Source: Flavobacterium sp. N502536
GTDB taxonomy: Bacteria > Bacteroidota > Bacteroidia > Flavobacteriales > Flavobacteriaceae
Direction: 5' to 3'
NCBI RefSeq assembly: GCF_025947345.1
Contig: NZ_CP110011.1
Coordinates: 3,906,001 to 3,970,000 of the forward strand
DNA length: 64,000 bases
A model generated the notes under the pieces. The model had not been told where the DNA came from. It searched no databases and worked only from the letters and a program-made list of their open reading frames with translations. A program made the translations under genes and the position numbers. Shown piece by piece: positions 36,001 to 43,693 of the stretch; positions within the stretch are counted from its first letter, which is position 1, and each line of letters starts with the position of its first letter.

Positions 36001-36211
36001 AATGACCGCAGCTGTTGCTTCACTAGGATTTTTACCAATGGCATTGTCAACAAGTGGTGGAGCAGAGGTACAAAAGCCTTTGGCAACCGTTGTAATTGGA
36101 GGATTAGTTTCAGCAACATTACTGACGTTAATCGTTTTACCAATTCTGTATTTGTTGTTGGAGAAGAAATTTGACCGCAAAGAGCAGGAAGATTTACAGG
36201 GAGAACAGTAA
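33068..36211 (+). CDS. czcA: CzcA-type heavy-metal RND efflux transporter
   Basis: A 1047-residue inner-membrane proton antiporter of the HME-RND family, 12 helices and two large periplasmic loops. The start at 33068 (MLDKIIQFSIKNKFVILL) places the first helix correctly; an upstream in-frame extension was rejected. The signature in helix 4, DFGIIVDGAVIIVE with Asp400, Asp406 and Glu413, corresponds to the CzcA-type (Zn/Co/Cd) motif rather than the CusA-type AIGxxVDA. The substrate is thus inferred to be divalent cations. It is followed by TolC-like and adaptor genes with 18- and 1-base gaps, an operon in the order czcA-czcC-czcB. Confidence 0.9.
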   Translation: MLDKIIQFSIKNKFVILLFTLVLIAWGSYSLKQLPLDALPDVTNNQVQIITTAPTLASQEVEQLITYPLEQAVKTVPDIIELRSISRFGLSVVTVVFEDDVDIYWAREQIFQRLKQAEENIPAYAGSPELAPISTGLGEIYQYDVYAKKGYEDKYDAIKLRTIQDWIIIPQLQGIKGVADVSTWGGKLKQYEIAVNPNTLNSLGVTITEIFDALEKNNQNTGGAYIEKDQFAYFIRGVGMAKGTKDLGNVVVKNRNGSPVLVRDVAEVREGVALRYGASTKDGKGEIVSGMVLMLKGENSSAVVNRIHERMIQINKSLPEGVVAEAFIDRGKLVDNAIGTVTKNLLEGALIVIFVLILFLGNLRAGLIVASVIPLAMLFAIILMNAFGVSGNLMSLGAIDFGIIVDGAVIIVEATMHHLQKLKRKKELSQNEMDAEVYNSASKIRNSAAFGEIIILIVYLPILALVGTEGKMFKPMAMTVGFAVAGAFILSLTYVPMMSALFLSKSTEHKENFSDRMMAWLESIYTPFLKKALQFKKIVLGVSLGLFALGLVIFNSMGGEFIPTIEEGDLAINATIMTGSSLTQMVETTTKYEQILKAKFPEIKTIVTKIGSGEIPTDPMPIESGDLIIVLKDKKEWKGKYDNWEDLANAMKAEMEVIPGANIEISQPIQMRFNELMTGSRSDIAIKIFGDDLEILDAKATELISKIKSIEGIGDLKADKVTGLPQITVKYDYNKIALYGLNISDINQIIRSSFAGESAGKIYDESKRFDVVVRMNEDNRADITDVSNLFIPLPNGQQVPLSQVATVEYEQGPVQVIRENGKRRITVGLNVRGRDIKSVVEEIQQKLDKNYKLPAGYYVTYGGQFENLIEATKRLSVALPIALGLILVLLYFTFKSFKQAGLIFTAIPLSAIGGVFALWMRGMPFSISAGIGFIALFGIAVLNGIVLISYFNQLKTEGVLDPLQRVLIGTKTRLRPVLMTAAVASLGFLPMALSTSGGAEVQKPLATVVIGGLVSATLLTLIVLPILYLLLEKKFDRKEQEDLQGEQ

Positions 36212-36229
36212 GAATTAAAAAAGAAAAAA

Positions 36230-37486
36230 ATGAATACCACATATAATAACAAAACCCCCTTTGTGCAGCTTGCGAAAGAAGCATTGCGTGCTTTGAAGGC
36301 AAACAAGCTGGTGCTTGCACTCTTGTTCGCAACCACATTCGCAACGGCGCAGGAAAAAATAAGTCTCGTGAAAGCAATCGAACTGGCAAAATCAAACAAT
36401 ATTGATTTAAAGATTGCCGATAAGGAAATTGAGAAACAAACGATTTTAAAAAAGACGGCATTTCAGCCAGATCCGCTTCAGGTGCAATACCAGGGCGGAC
36501 AGTTCAATAGTGCCGATTACGATCATAATGTTTCGATTCAGCAGTTTTTTCCGTTGGGAAATATCACAAAAGCCAATCGACAGCTACAGGAAGAACTGGC
36601 GAAGCTGGCAGAAAAACGAAAAGCCTTATCTTCTTATGAAGTAGAAAAGGCAGTAACACTGGCCTATTATCAATATCTGTATGGTGTTTCGATTCAGAAA
36701 CTGAACTCGGAACTTAATGAGATTTATACCAAGTTTTTGAAGAATGCAGAACTGCGTTTTAAAACCGGAGAAAGCGGAAACATTGAAGTCATTAGCGCCA
36801 AAGCCAAAGTGAAAGAGATCGAAACTCAAAAGGCACAATTGGAATATGATTTGGCGATTTACCAAAAGCAGCTGCAATTTTTTATTCAGACGGATGAGAG
36901 TATCATTCCCGACGATCAAACCACATTGCAATATGTTATGGTGAAAGAAGAAGGAAACTCTAAAGCAGAGGCTTTAATGACGGACTTTTACCAGCAGCAA
37001 ATTTCGGTGTACCAGAAAGAGGCCAATACGCACAAAGCGATGCGAACGCCAAAAGTAGGATTCGGGTATTTTGCACAAACCATCAATACCGAATCCTTGT
37101 TTCAGGGCTTTACGGCGGGCTTGCAAATTCCGTTGTTTGGAGGGGTGAATACTGCAAAAGCAAAAGCTTCGGCAGTTAGCATTTCTCAGTCGCAACTGGC
37201 TTTGGATAAGAACAGGCTAACGTTGAATCTGCAAAAAGCGGAGTTACAAAACAACTTTGAGAAACAACAGAAAGCAATGGACTATTATCAGAAAGAAGGA
37301 TTGCAATATGCCGATCAGATCATCAGTACCGCCCAGAAAAGTTATGCCAATGGTGATATGAGTTACTGGTCGTACATCAGTTTCTTAAATCAGGCGATTG
37401 ATATTAAAAAACAATACACAGAGGCTACACATAACTTTAATCAAAGTGCAATCGAATTGCAATTTCCAACCATCAAAAACAATTAA
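36230..37486 (+). CDS. czcC: CzcC/TolC-family outer-membrane efflux protein
   Basis: A 418-residue outer-membrane channel of the TolC family. A signal-like hydrophobic segment (KLVLALLFATTFATAQ) ends near residue 41, so the first about 25 residues form an unusually long n-region and an internal start is possible. Two OEP repeats follow: LVKAIELAKSNNIDLKIADK begins the first, and the coiled-coil segments LRFKTGESGNIEVISAKAKV and QNNFEKQQKAMDYYQKEGLQ are typical. It completes the tripartite efflux pump with CzcA and CzcB. The next gene starts one base after its stop. Confidence 0.88.
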   Translation: MNTTYNNKTPFVQLAKEALRALKANKLVLALLFATTFATAQEKISLVKAIELAKSNNIDLKIADKEIEKQTILKKTAFQPDPLQVQYQGGQFNSADYDHNVSIQQFFPLGNITKANRQLQEELAKLAEKRKALSSYEVEKAVTLAYYQYLYGVSIQKLNSELNEIYTKFLKNAELRFKTGESGNIEVISAKAKVKEIETQKAQLEYDLAIYQKQLQFFIQTDESIIPDDQTTLQYVMVKEEGNSKAEALMTDFYQQQISVYQKEANTHKAMRTPKVGFGYFAQTINTESLFQGFTAGLQIPLFGGVNTAKAKASAVSISQSQLALDKNRLTLNLQKAELQNNFEKQQKAMDYYQKEGLQYADQIISTAQKSYANGDMSYWSYISFLNQAIDIKKQYTEATHNFNQSAIELQFPTIKNN

Positions 37487-37487
37487 A

Positions 37488-38720
37488 ATGAAACAGACAT
37501 ATAAGCATTTAACAGTAAAATTTGCAAAGGTTTTATCGCCAAGGAAGACCGCTAGTTGGGTAGTACTCCTGGCTTCTATCGCCGTTTTTACTTCTTGTGG
37601 ACAAAAGAAAGCTGAAGAAACAAAAGAAGAAGAAAAATCGCAAACTGAAGTTGCTTTAAACGAATCTCAGTATAAAACAGTGGGAATCGAAACAGGTTTA
37701 GTAGAAGACAGAAACCTCAACAAAGTGATAAAAGCCAACGGTTATACGACAGTTCCGCCTCAAAATTCAGCAGAAGTTTCGACTTTAATAGGAGGAACGG
37801 TTAAGGATATTTTTGTATTGGAAGGAACCTATGTCAACAAAGGCAAAGTACTGGCGACCATTCAAAATCTGGAAGTAATTGAAATGCAGGAAGAATTCCA
37901 TTCGGCTACAGCCAATATTGAATACCTGCAATTGGAATACAACCGCCAGAAAACCCTGAGTGATGAAAATGTAAATCCAAGGAAAACATTTCAGGAAGTA
38001 AAATCCAAATTGGCCGCAGAAAGAGCCCGTGCACAGGCTGCCAGAAACAAACTGGAAGCGTTGCATGTAAGCACCAAGGGTAGTACTTCACTGGTTCCGG
38101 TGGTAGCGCCAATAAACGGTTATGTAGGGAAAATAAGTATTGCAAAAGGAGCTTATGCCCAAACGGGTGTAGTTTTGTTTGAAGTGGTCGATAACAGTCA
38201 GATGCACCTGGATTTGAATGTGTATGAAAAAGACCTGGGCTCTATTTCGATTGGTCAGGTCATTGATTTTGTTTTAACCAATCAGTCGAACAAATCAATT
38301 AAAGGGAAGATTTTCGGAATCAATAAGTCTTTTTCTAACGAAAGTAAAACCGTTGCAGTACACGCTAAAATCGAATCGGCCGATGCCAAAGGGCTGATTC
38401 CGGGGATGTACGTTTCGGCAAACATCAACATCACAAACACCACTGTTCCTGCATTACCAAAGGATGCTGTGGTTCGAAATGCCGATAAATACTTTGTATA
38501 TGTGGAAGAAGAAGCACATGAAGAAAAGAAAACATTAGCAGAAGGAAATCATGAAAAAGAGATTCATTTTAGAGCAGTTGAGGTCATTCCGGGTACTACA
38601 GATCTGGGCTTTACAGAAGTGAAATTTGTAGAGAAAGTGGCTCCGAATGCAAAAATTGTAACCAAAGGAGCTTTTTATTTGCTTTCGGCGATGAAAGGTG
38701 GAGGAGAGCATGATCACTAG
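37488..38720 (+). CDS. czcB: CzcB-type periplasmic adaptor (membrane fusion) lipoprotein
   Basis: A 410-residue HlyD/RND adaptor. The lipobox IAVFTSCGQ places the lipidated Cys at residue 37. A barrel-sandwich region (STLIGGTVKDIFVLEGTYVN, about 105-124), a helical hairpin (about 135-190) and the second half of the lipoyl domain (VAPINGYVGKISIAKGAYAQ) follow, then beta-barrel and membrane-proximal domains. Near the C-terminus a His/Glu-rich insert (EEEAHEEKKTLAEGNHEKE) and final GGGEHDH may bind metal. It links CzcA to CzcC. ATG 37488 is one base after the czcC stop. Confidence 0.9.
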   Translation: MKQTYKHLTVKFAKVLSPRKTASWVVLLASIAVFTSCGQKKAEETKEEEKSQTEVALNESQYKTVGIETGLVEDRNLNKVIKANGYTTVPPQNSAEVSTLIGGTVKDIFVLEGTYVNKGKVLATIQNLEVIEMQEEFHSATANIEYLQLEYNRQKTLSDENVNPRKTFQEVKSKLAAERARAQAARNKLEALHVSTKGSTSLVPVVAPINGYVGKISIAKGAYAQTGVVLFEVVDNSQMHLDLNVYEKDLGSISIGQVIDFVLTNQSNKSIKGKIFGINKSFSNESKTVAVHAKIESADAKGLIPGMYVSANINITNTTVPALPKDAVVRNADKYFVYVEEEAHEEKKTLAEGNHEKEIHFRAVEVIPGTTDLGFTEVKFVEKVAPNAKIVTKGAFYLLSAMKGGGEHDH

Positions 38721-39062
38721 GTTTTTGTAAAGGTTCATAGGCTCAGAGGGGCAAAGGGACAGAGGTTTTTGTAGGGACGCATAGTCTTGTGCTTTGACCC
38801 AATGTCATTAAGCTAAGAGGTTTTGGATTTTAGATTGAAGATTTCAGATGTTGAAACCGTATAAAGTCGACAGTTACGCTTTTGGGTAACAGCAAATCAG
38901 AAATCAAAAAGCGTTAATCAAAAATCTTAAATCTCTTTTCTCGGCCTTTGTGAGATTAATTTGTGGTACCTAAAAACTATTAAGACAAAATCCGTAAATT
39001 TAGAACATTATTGAAACAAAGTTTAAACTTGAAACTTTGAAACCTAAAACTTTAAATTTCTC
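38721..39062. other. Intergenic region between czcB and the P-type ATPase
   Basis: 342 bases with low-complexity repeat at the start (AGGGGCAAAGGGACAGAGGT, also found near 21950 and 30725) and a degenerate GAAAC/AAACTTG tract just before the ATPase gene (39010-39050). No ORF or terminator was clear. Confidence 0.4.
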
Positions 39063-41051
39063 ATGGAACATCTACATAAAGAAGAAAAGATTAAAAAGAA
39101 AAAAACAAACCAACCGTCCTGCAGCTGTGCACATGACGAACCGGTTCATTCTGATGATGACGGACACGATCACGGTAATAGTGGTGACAGCAGTTTGTTT
39201 AAAATGTTTTTGCCGGCCCTTATTTCCTTTGGTTTACTGCTGATTGGAATTGGATTTGATAATTATTTTGAACAAAATTGGTTCTCAGGTTATGTTAGAA
39301 TTGCCTGGTACATTATCGCCTACTTGCCGGTTGGGTTTCCTGTTTTAAAAGAAGCCTTTGAAAGCATTAGAAAAGGGGATGTTTTTTCGGAGTTTTTCCT
39401 GATGAGTATTGCAACTCTGGGAGCGTTTGCCATCGGAGAATATCCTGAAGGCGTTGCTGTAATGCTGTTTTATACCATTGGAGAGAACTTTCAGGGATTG
39501 GCAGTCAGTCGTGCCAAATCAAATATTAAGAGCCTGCTCGACCAGCGTCCGGATGAGGTGAATGTGTTGGAAAACAACATTTCTACCAAAGTCAAAGCTG
39601 CTGATGTTGCCATTGGAGCGATAATTCAACTGAAAGCGGGGGAAAAACTGGGTCTGGATGGCGAATTGCTTTCAGATTCGGCTTCCTTTAACACCGCAGC
39701 GCTTACGGGCGAAAGCAAACCCGATACAAAAGTAAAAGGAGAAGCTGTTTTGGCCGGAATGATTAACGGAAGCACTATTGCACTGGTAAAAGTTACAGCA
39801 GCGTACAACGACAGTAAATTGTCTAAGATTTTAGAAATGGTACAAAATGCCGTTACTAAAAAAGCTCCGGCTGAGTTGTTTATTCGCAAATTTGCCAAAA
39901 TATACACGCCAATTGTAGTCTATCTGGCGATTGCCATTTGTTTGCTACCCATGCTTTTTGTCTCCAACTATGTGTTTAGCGAATGGTTGTACAGAGCCTT
40001 GGTTTTTCTGGTAATTTCATGTCCTTGTGCCTTAGTGATCAGTATTCCGTTGGGGTATTTTGGCGGAATCGGAGCTGCGAGTAAAAACGGAATCCTGTTT
40101 AAAGGAAGTAACTTTTTAGACAGTATTTCAACCATTCAGAATGTGGTGATGGACAAAACGGGGACCATGACCGAGGGTGTCTTTAAAGTTCAGGAAGTGA
40201 TTATTCAGGAAGGTTTTGATAAAGACGAGATTTTAAAACTCGTAAATGTACTGGAAAGTCAGAGTACGCACCCTGTTGCTACTGCGATCCACAATCATGT
40301 GGGGCAAATTGACGCTTCAATAGTATTGAAAAATGTGGAAGAGATTTCCGGACACGGTTTAAAAGCAGAGATAAACGGAAAGGAACTGCACGTAGGGAAT
40401 TTCAAATTGATGGATAAATTCAGCATCAACTACAATGTCGATCCCAATGCGGTTGTTTACACGACGATTGCCATTGCTTACGATAAAAAGTTTGCCGGTT
40501 ATTTAACGATTGCCGATGAAATCAAAGCAGATGCACAAGAGGCTGTAACGAAGCTAAAAGACTTAGGCGTTAAAGTAACCATGCTGAGTGGTGACAAAAC
40601 CAATGTAGTGCAGTTTGTTGCGAATACGCTGGGAATTACAAATGCTTTTGGCGATTTGCTACCCGAAGACAAAGTGAATAAACTAAATGAAATTAAAGCT
40701 AAAAATGAAACTGTGGCTTTTGTGGGCGATGGTGTAAATGATGCTCCGGTAATTGCTTTAAGCACCGTTGGGATTGCGATGGGAGGTTTAGGAAGTGATG
40801 CCACGATCGAAACCGCCGATGTTGTCATTCAGGACGATAAACCGAGTAAGATTCCTATGGCGATAAACATTGGGAAACAAACCAAGAAAATTGTCTGGCA
40901 GAATATTACTTTGGCCTTTGTTGTAAAAGCTTTTGTGCTCATTTTAGGCGCTGGCGGACTGGCAACGATGTGGGAAGCCGTTTTTGCGGATGTTGGCGTA
41001 GCTTTGCTGGCCATATTGAATGCCGTGAGGATTCAGAAGATGAAATTTTAA
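39063..41051 (+). CDS. P1B-type heavy-metal ATPase (Zn/Cd/Pb type)
   Basis: A 662-residue metal-translocating ATPase. Hallmarks are Cys320-Pro321-Cys322 in SCPCALVIS, phosphorylation Asp364 in MDKTGTMTEG, the HP locus STHPVATAI, and GDGVNDAPV in the hinge. The last membrane segment contains FADVGVALLAILNAVRI, whose D-x-G resembles the ZntA/CadA (P1B-2) motif, so Zn/Cd/Pb export is inferred rather than Cu. No N-terminal HMA domain with MxCxxC is present. Instead residues 18-42 are Cys/His/Asp-rich (CSCAHDEP, DDDGHDHG). It sits 340 bases after the czcACB operon and ends at a strong terminator. Confidence 0.9.
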   Translation: MEHLHKEEKIKKKKTNQPSCSCAHDEPVHSDDDGHDHGNSGDSSLFKMFLPALISFGLLLIGIGFDNYFEQNWFSGYVRIAWYIIAYLPVGFPVLKEAFESIRKGDVFSEFFLMSIATLGAFAIGEYPEGVAVMLFYTIGENFQGLAVSRAKSNIKSLLDQRPDEVNVLENNISTKVKAADVAIGAIIQLKAGEKLGLDGELLSDSASFNTAALTGESKPDTKVKGEAVLAGMINGSTIALVKVTAAYNDSKLSKILEMVQNAVTKKAPAELFIRKFAKIYTPIVVYLAIAICLLPMLFVSNYVFSEWLYRALVFLVISCPCALVISIPLGYFGGIGAASKNGILFKGSNFLDSISTIQNVVMDKTGTMTEGVFKVQEVIIQEGFDKDEILKLVNVLESQSTHPVATAIHNHVGQIDASIVLKNVEEISGHGLKAEINGKELHVGNFKLMDKFSINYNVDPNAVVYTTIAIAYDKKFAGYLTIADEIKADAQEAVTKLKDLGVKVTMLSGDKTNVVQFVANTLGITNAFGDLLPEDKVNKLNEIKAKNETVAFVGDGVNDAPVIALSTVGIAMGGLGSDATIETADVVIQDDKPSKIPMAINIGKQTKKIVWQNITLAFVVKAFVLILGAGGLATMWEAVFADVGVALLAILNAVRIQKMKF

Positions 41052-41055
41052 GATA

Positions 41056-41098
41056 AAGAAACCGTTTCAGTACCAAGCTGAAACGGTTTTGTTTTTTT
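41056..41098 (+). terminator. Terminator after the P-type ATPase
   Basis: AAACCGTTTCAG pairs with CTGAAACGGTTT across TACCAAG and is followed by a T-rich run. It lies between convergent genes. Confidence 0.85.
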
Positions 41099-41154
41099 AT
41101 GCTTTATTCACATCCGGAATGACCAGAGTGGCATAAAGACTGTGTTATAAAAGC

Positions 41155-41553
41155 TTATTTTTTTAAATGTGTTGGCTCCTGAATTTCTCCGTTACCAAAG
41201 GACCAGTTTTCCAGACCGTTATTTTCTACTAAAACAATAATCACATTATTAATTAGAATCTCTGTTGTTGCAGCAATTCTCGTAGCAATTTGGTGGTACA
41301 ATTTCCTTTTTTGTTCTACTGTCCGACCTTGTCCTGCGGTGATCTGAACATATACAATTTCTTCAGAATGTGAAACACCAAGATAACTTTCGGGATATTT
41401 TATCTGATGCTGTTCTAATTCTTCAATTACATGAAAATAATCAGCAGTTGGAATATGAAATTCTGCTATTAAAGATTGGTGAATCGCTTCTGAAATATTG
41501 TTTTTGGTTGCTAATGAAAGCTTCTTAGGCAAACTGATTCGTACAAATGGCAT
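41155..41553 (-). CDS. Tautomerase-superfamily protein
   Basis: A 132-residue protein starting MPFVRISLPKKLSLATKNNI. Pro2 is positioned to act as the general base after Met removal, as in the 4-oxalocrotonate tautomerase/MIF superfamily, and the fused two-unit length (about 130) fits the cis-CaaD/MSAD-like or TomN-like groups. The second half begins about residue 65 (EIVYVQITAGQGRTVEQKRK). The substrate is unknown. It lies next to a VOC-family gene on the same strand. Confidence 0.75.
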   Translation of the reverse strand: MPFVRISLPKKLSLATKNNISEAIHQSLIAEFHIPTADYFHVIEELEQHQIKYPESYLGVSHSEEIVYVQITAGQGRTVEQKRKLYHQIATRIAATTEILINNVIIVLVENNGLENWSFGNGEIQEPTHLKK

Positions 41554-41612
41554 TTTTTAGATTTTGAGTTTTGTATAAAAATAAAAAAAATAGAGGAGGA
41601 GCCGGCAAATCT

Positions 41613-42266
41613 TTAGGAAAACTTCAAGTCAACCAGAGCTTCATTATTTTCTATGCTAACTTCGGTTGGATTGCTTTCAGAAGGTGTTTGAGTGGGATAC
41701 CAGTTTCGGCCCGGGCGTACGATAATGAGCAGTCCTTCATCGTTTCCAACGGCAGCAAAATGCTCGCTATTGTCATTTTTACTGAAGAGTTCCAAATTGT
41801 GTTCGGTTGCTAACTGGTTTACTAAATCTAAAGGATGTTCGTTGACGATTCCAATTTCACTGATGTTTAGTATCGATTTAGAACTAAAGGATTCCGTTTG
41901 GGCATTGTCGAGATCGTATCGGGCAATGAATTCCAGTATATTGCCATTGTTGTCATAAAAATAAACAGCGTTGGCATTCCAGCTCTCAAAATTGGCAATT
42001 ACATTCGCGTTTTCGATAACAATTAAATCCAGTTGGTTTGTGGCCCATTGAATGGCCTCTTGCAGTTTGTTTTTGGGAATATTAAAAGCAAAATGATAGA
42101 TAGAATCAAATTGCGGATTTTCGATAAACTTTAAGACCGATTCACCTGCCTGAATGCTAATCGAGTTAGAATCTTTTTTCAGGATGGGGAGATGGAGAAT
42201 ATTTTGGTAGAATGCTGCTGTTTGGTGAATATCGTTTGTTTGAATTTGAAGGTGTTGTAATTTCAT
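41613..42266 (-). CDS. VOC-family (glyoxalase-like) protein
   Basis: A 217-residue protein with one complete vicinal-oxygen-chelate module (residues about 1-112: LQHLQIQTNDIHQTAAFYQN ... AVYFYDNNGNILEFIARYDL, the usual first His and late Glu metal ligands) and a shorter second half that looks like a diverged partner module. Such proteins include glyoxalases, dioxygenases and resistance proteins. The sequence does not choose between them. It is placed between the tautomerase gene and the repeat-bracketed ars operon. Confidence 0.8.
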   Translation of the reverse strand: MKLQHLQIQTNDIHQTAAFYQNILHLPILKKDSNSISIQAGESVLKFIENPQFDSIYHFAFNIPKNKLQEAIQWATNQLDLIVIENANVIANFESWNANAVYFYDNNGNILEFIARYDLDNAQTESFSSKSILNISEIGIVNEHPLDLVNQLATEHNLELFSKNDNSEHFAAVGNDEGLLIIVRPGRNWYPTQTPSESNPTEVSIENNEALVDLKFS

Positions 42267-42417
42267 GATGATAGTCTTTTATAAAGAGGCAGGAGCTTCT
42301 TTTCGTTTCAAACAAATTTAAAAAAGGGTAACTGTATTCTCATCGTCGCATCATTTTATACTTCGATGAAGGAATAACAAATTATGATGAGAAGTAGTGT
42401 AGTGGTAATTTTTTTTA

Positions 42418-42550
42418 AACACATAGAAACATAGATTTGGATTACTAAAAGAGGGTACAAAAGAGAAACACATTTCTTTCACATAGCGGTATGTGCTTTA
42501 TTTGAAGTGAAGCGTCTTTTTCAGCATTTAGAACTATGTTCCTATGTGTT
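42418..42550. repeat. Palindromic repeat element, copy A
   Basis: Terminal inverted repeats AACACATAGAAACATAG (left) and CTATGTTCCTATGTGTT (right) bound a 133-bp element with an internal AAAAGAGAAACACATTTCTTT motif (first 20: AAAAGAGAAACACATTTCTT) and an inner hairpin CACATA-GCGG-TATGTG. It has no coding capacity. Related copies lie at 44142, 44312, 52236 and 55248, and a half copy at 42586. Confidence 0.85.
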
Positions 42551-42567
42551 AGAATAGAGGTTAGTAT

Positions 42568-42605
42568 GTTGGAACGCTAAAATTTAAACACATAGAGACA
42601 TAGGT
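42568..42605. repeat. Junction sequence plus half copy B of the palindromic element
   Basis: GTTGGAACGCTAAAATT is followed by the left terminal repeat only (AAACACATAGAGACATAGG), which stops six bases before the arsC stop codon. The same junction precedes copies C and D on the other side of the ars operon. Confidence 0.75.
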
Positions 42606-42611
42606 TTGTCT

Positions 42612-43037
42612 TTAATAATCGGTGTTGATCGTTTTTGCAAATGCACTGCAATACTCTTTGATCATTTGTCTCACGGTGCGAAACTCCTGCATAATTTCTT
42701 CTTCTGTTCCTGTTGCTTTGGCGGGGTCCGGAAAATTGTGATGCAATTTTAATGCGTTGGAAGGAAAGAAAGGACATTGCTCTTTGGCATTATCACAAAC
42801 CGTAAGTACGATATCAAAAGCAATGTTTTGATACTCATCAATATGATTAGAGGTATGTTTTGCAATATCGATACCGTCCTCTTTCATAGTAGTGATGGCT
42901 CTGGGATTTACACCGTGAGTTTCGATACCTGCACTGTAAACATGCGCTTTGTTGCCCAGAAAATAACGCAAATAGCCTTCAGCAATCTGGCTTCGGCAGC
43001 TATTTCCTGTGCAAAGCACGAGAATATTTTTTGTCAT
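42612..43037 (-). CDS. arsC: Arsenate reductase, LMW-phosphatase/thioredoxin type
   Basis: A 141-residue cytosolic reductase of arsenate to arsenite. The P-loop CTGNSCRS gives the catalytic Cys9-x5-Arg15, and Cys81 and Cys88 (TVCDNAKEQCP) form the relay pair of the thioredoxin-coupled class (as in S. aureus pI258 ArsC). Asp in HHNFPDPAKA is the general acid. Start 43037 was chosen because MTKNILVLCTGNS is the family N-terminus; an in-frame upstream ATG overlaps the preceding small ORF. It is the last gene of the arsR-DUF6428-orf41-arsC operon. No arsenite exporter follows. Confidence 0.92.
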   Translation of the reverse strand: MTKNILVLCTGNSCRSQIAEGYLRYFLGNKAHVYSAGIETHGVNPRAITTMKEDGIDIAKHTSNHIDEYQNIAFDIVLTVCDNAKEQCPFFPSNALKLHHNFPDPAKATGTEEEIMQEFRTVRQMIKEYCSAFAKTINTDY

Positions 43038-43041
43038 AATT

Positions 43042-43167
43042 TTAAACGAGTAACCAAATGATATTGATAATGCAAAATTTAGGCTCAAAGCCATAAAACA
43101 GTTGCAGTACAATAACAGCTGTAGTGATTATAATTGGTTTTTTGTATTTAAGAAAGAAAGTGCTCAT
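43042..43167 (-). CDS. 41-aa membrane ORF in the ars operon
   Basis: ATG 43167 to TAA 43042 encodes MSTFFLKYKKPIIITTAVIV followed by LQLFYGFEPKFCIINIIWLL and V. A short basic N-terminus precedes one strongly hydrophobic helix (about 11-27) and a second short hydrophobic end. It begins 3 bases after the DUF6428 stop and ends 4 bases before arsC, typical operon spacing. It is too short for usual gene calling and is distinct in frame from the false N-terminal extension of arsC. Function unknown; a membrane peptide linked to arsenic handling is inference. Confidence 0.6.
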   Translation of the reverse strand: MSTFFLKYKKPIIITTAVIVLQLFYGFEPKFCIINIIWLLV

Positions 43168-43170
43168 AGC

Positions 43171-43635
43171 TTAACAGCAACCTGAATTTGGAGAACAGGA
43201 ATTTGCTTTGTCTCTGTTTAATTCGATAAAGCCGGACGGTGATGGAATCCCGCATGCATCCTGTGCCAGACAAGCGGTAACCTTATTTTTCAATACAAAA
43301 TGACTGCCATTAAACTCTAAATCGTATCGGCCTATAGTTTCATTTTGATATTCCACTTCGACATTCAGGTCTTCGATATTTAGTTGCTCTTCTGAAAGCT
43401 TAATGATGTGTAATAACTTGCCGGGTTTCAAGCGATGTTCAAAATCATCTGCATTCCAAAGTTGGAAGTTTACACTTTTTTCCTGACGAATTACACCGCC
43501 GCAATCAATAAAATTCTTGGTAATCATTCCTACTTCGGTAACGTGAAAGTGCTCCGGAACAAAAGTTCCGTTTTCCAGTTGAAATGCTACATTTTCAAGA
43601 GTAGGCAAAACGTTTTTAATGTCTGATAGTTTCAT
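43171..43635 (-). CDS. DUF6428-like protein of ars operons
   Basis: A 154-residue soluble protein with FVPEHFHVTEVGMITKNFID near residue 26, where an HFH pair and a downstream Cys could bind metal, and a C-terminal Cys-rich end (ACLAQDACGIPSPSG ... NSCSPNSGCC). Proteins of this kind are found between arsR and arsC in Bacteroidota and are classed as DUF6428; their role is not known. The terminal Cys cluster suggests arsenite or metal binding, which is inference. A 15-base motif identical to one before arsR lies just upstream. Confidence 0.75.
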   Translation of the reverse strand: MKLSDIKNVLPTLENVAFQLENGTFVPEHFHVTEVGMITKNFIDCGGVIRQEKSVNFQLWNADDFEHRLKPGKLLHIIKLSEEQLNIEDLNVEVEYQNETIGRYDLEFNGSHFVLKNKVTACLAQDACGIPSPSGFIELNRDKANSCSPNSGCC

Positions 43636-43659
43636 CTTTTCTTGTTTTATAGTTATAAT

Positions 43660-43674
43660 GCAATATTACGATAT
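43660..43674. promoter_or_regulatory. ars operator copy 1 (upstream of the DUF6428 gene)
   Basis: GCAATATTACGATAT is identical to 44041-44055 upstream of arsR. It lies 25 bases before the DUF6428 start, in the only other intergenic gap of the operon. Confidence 0.7.
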
Positions 43675-43693
43675 AGATAGCTAAAAAAAGCCT

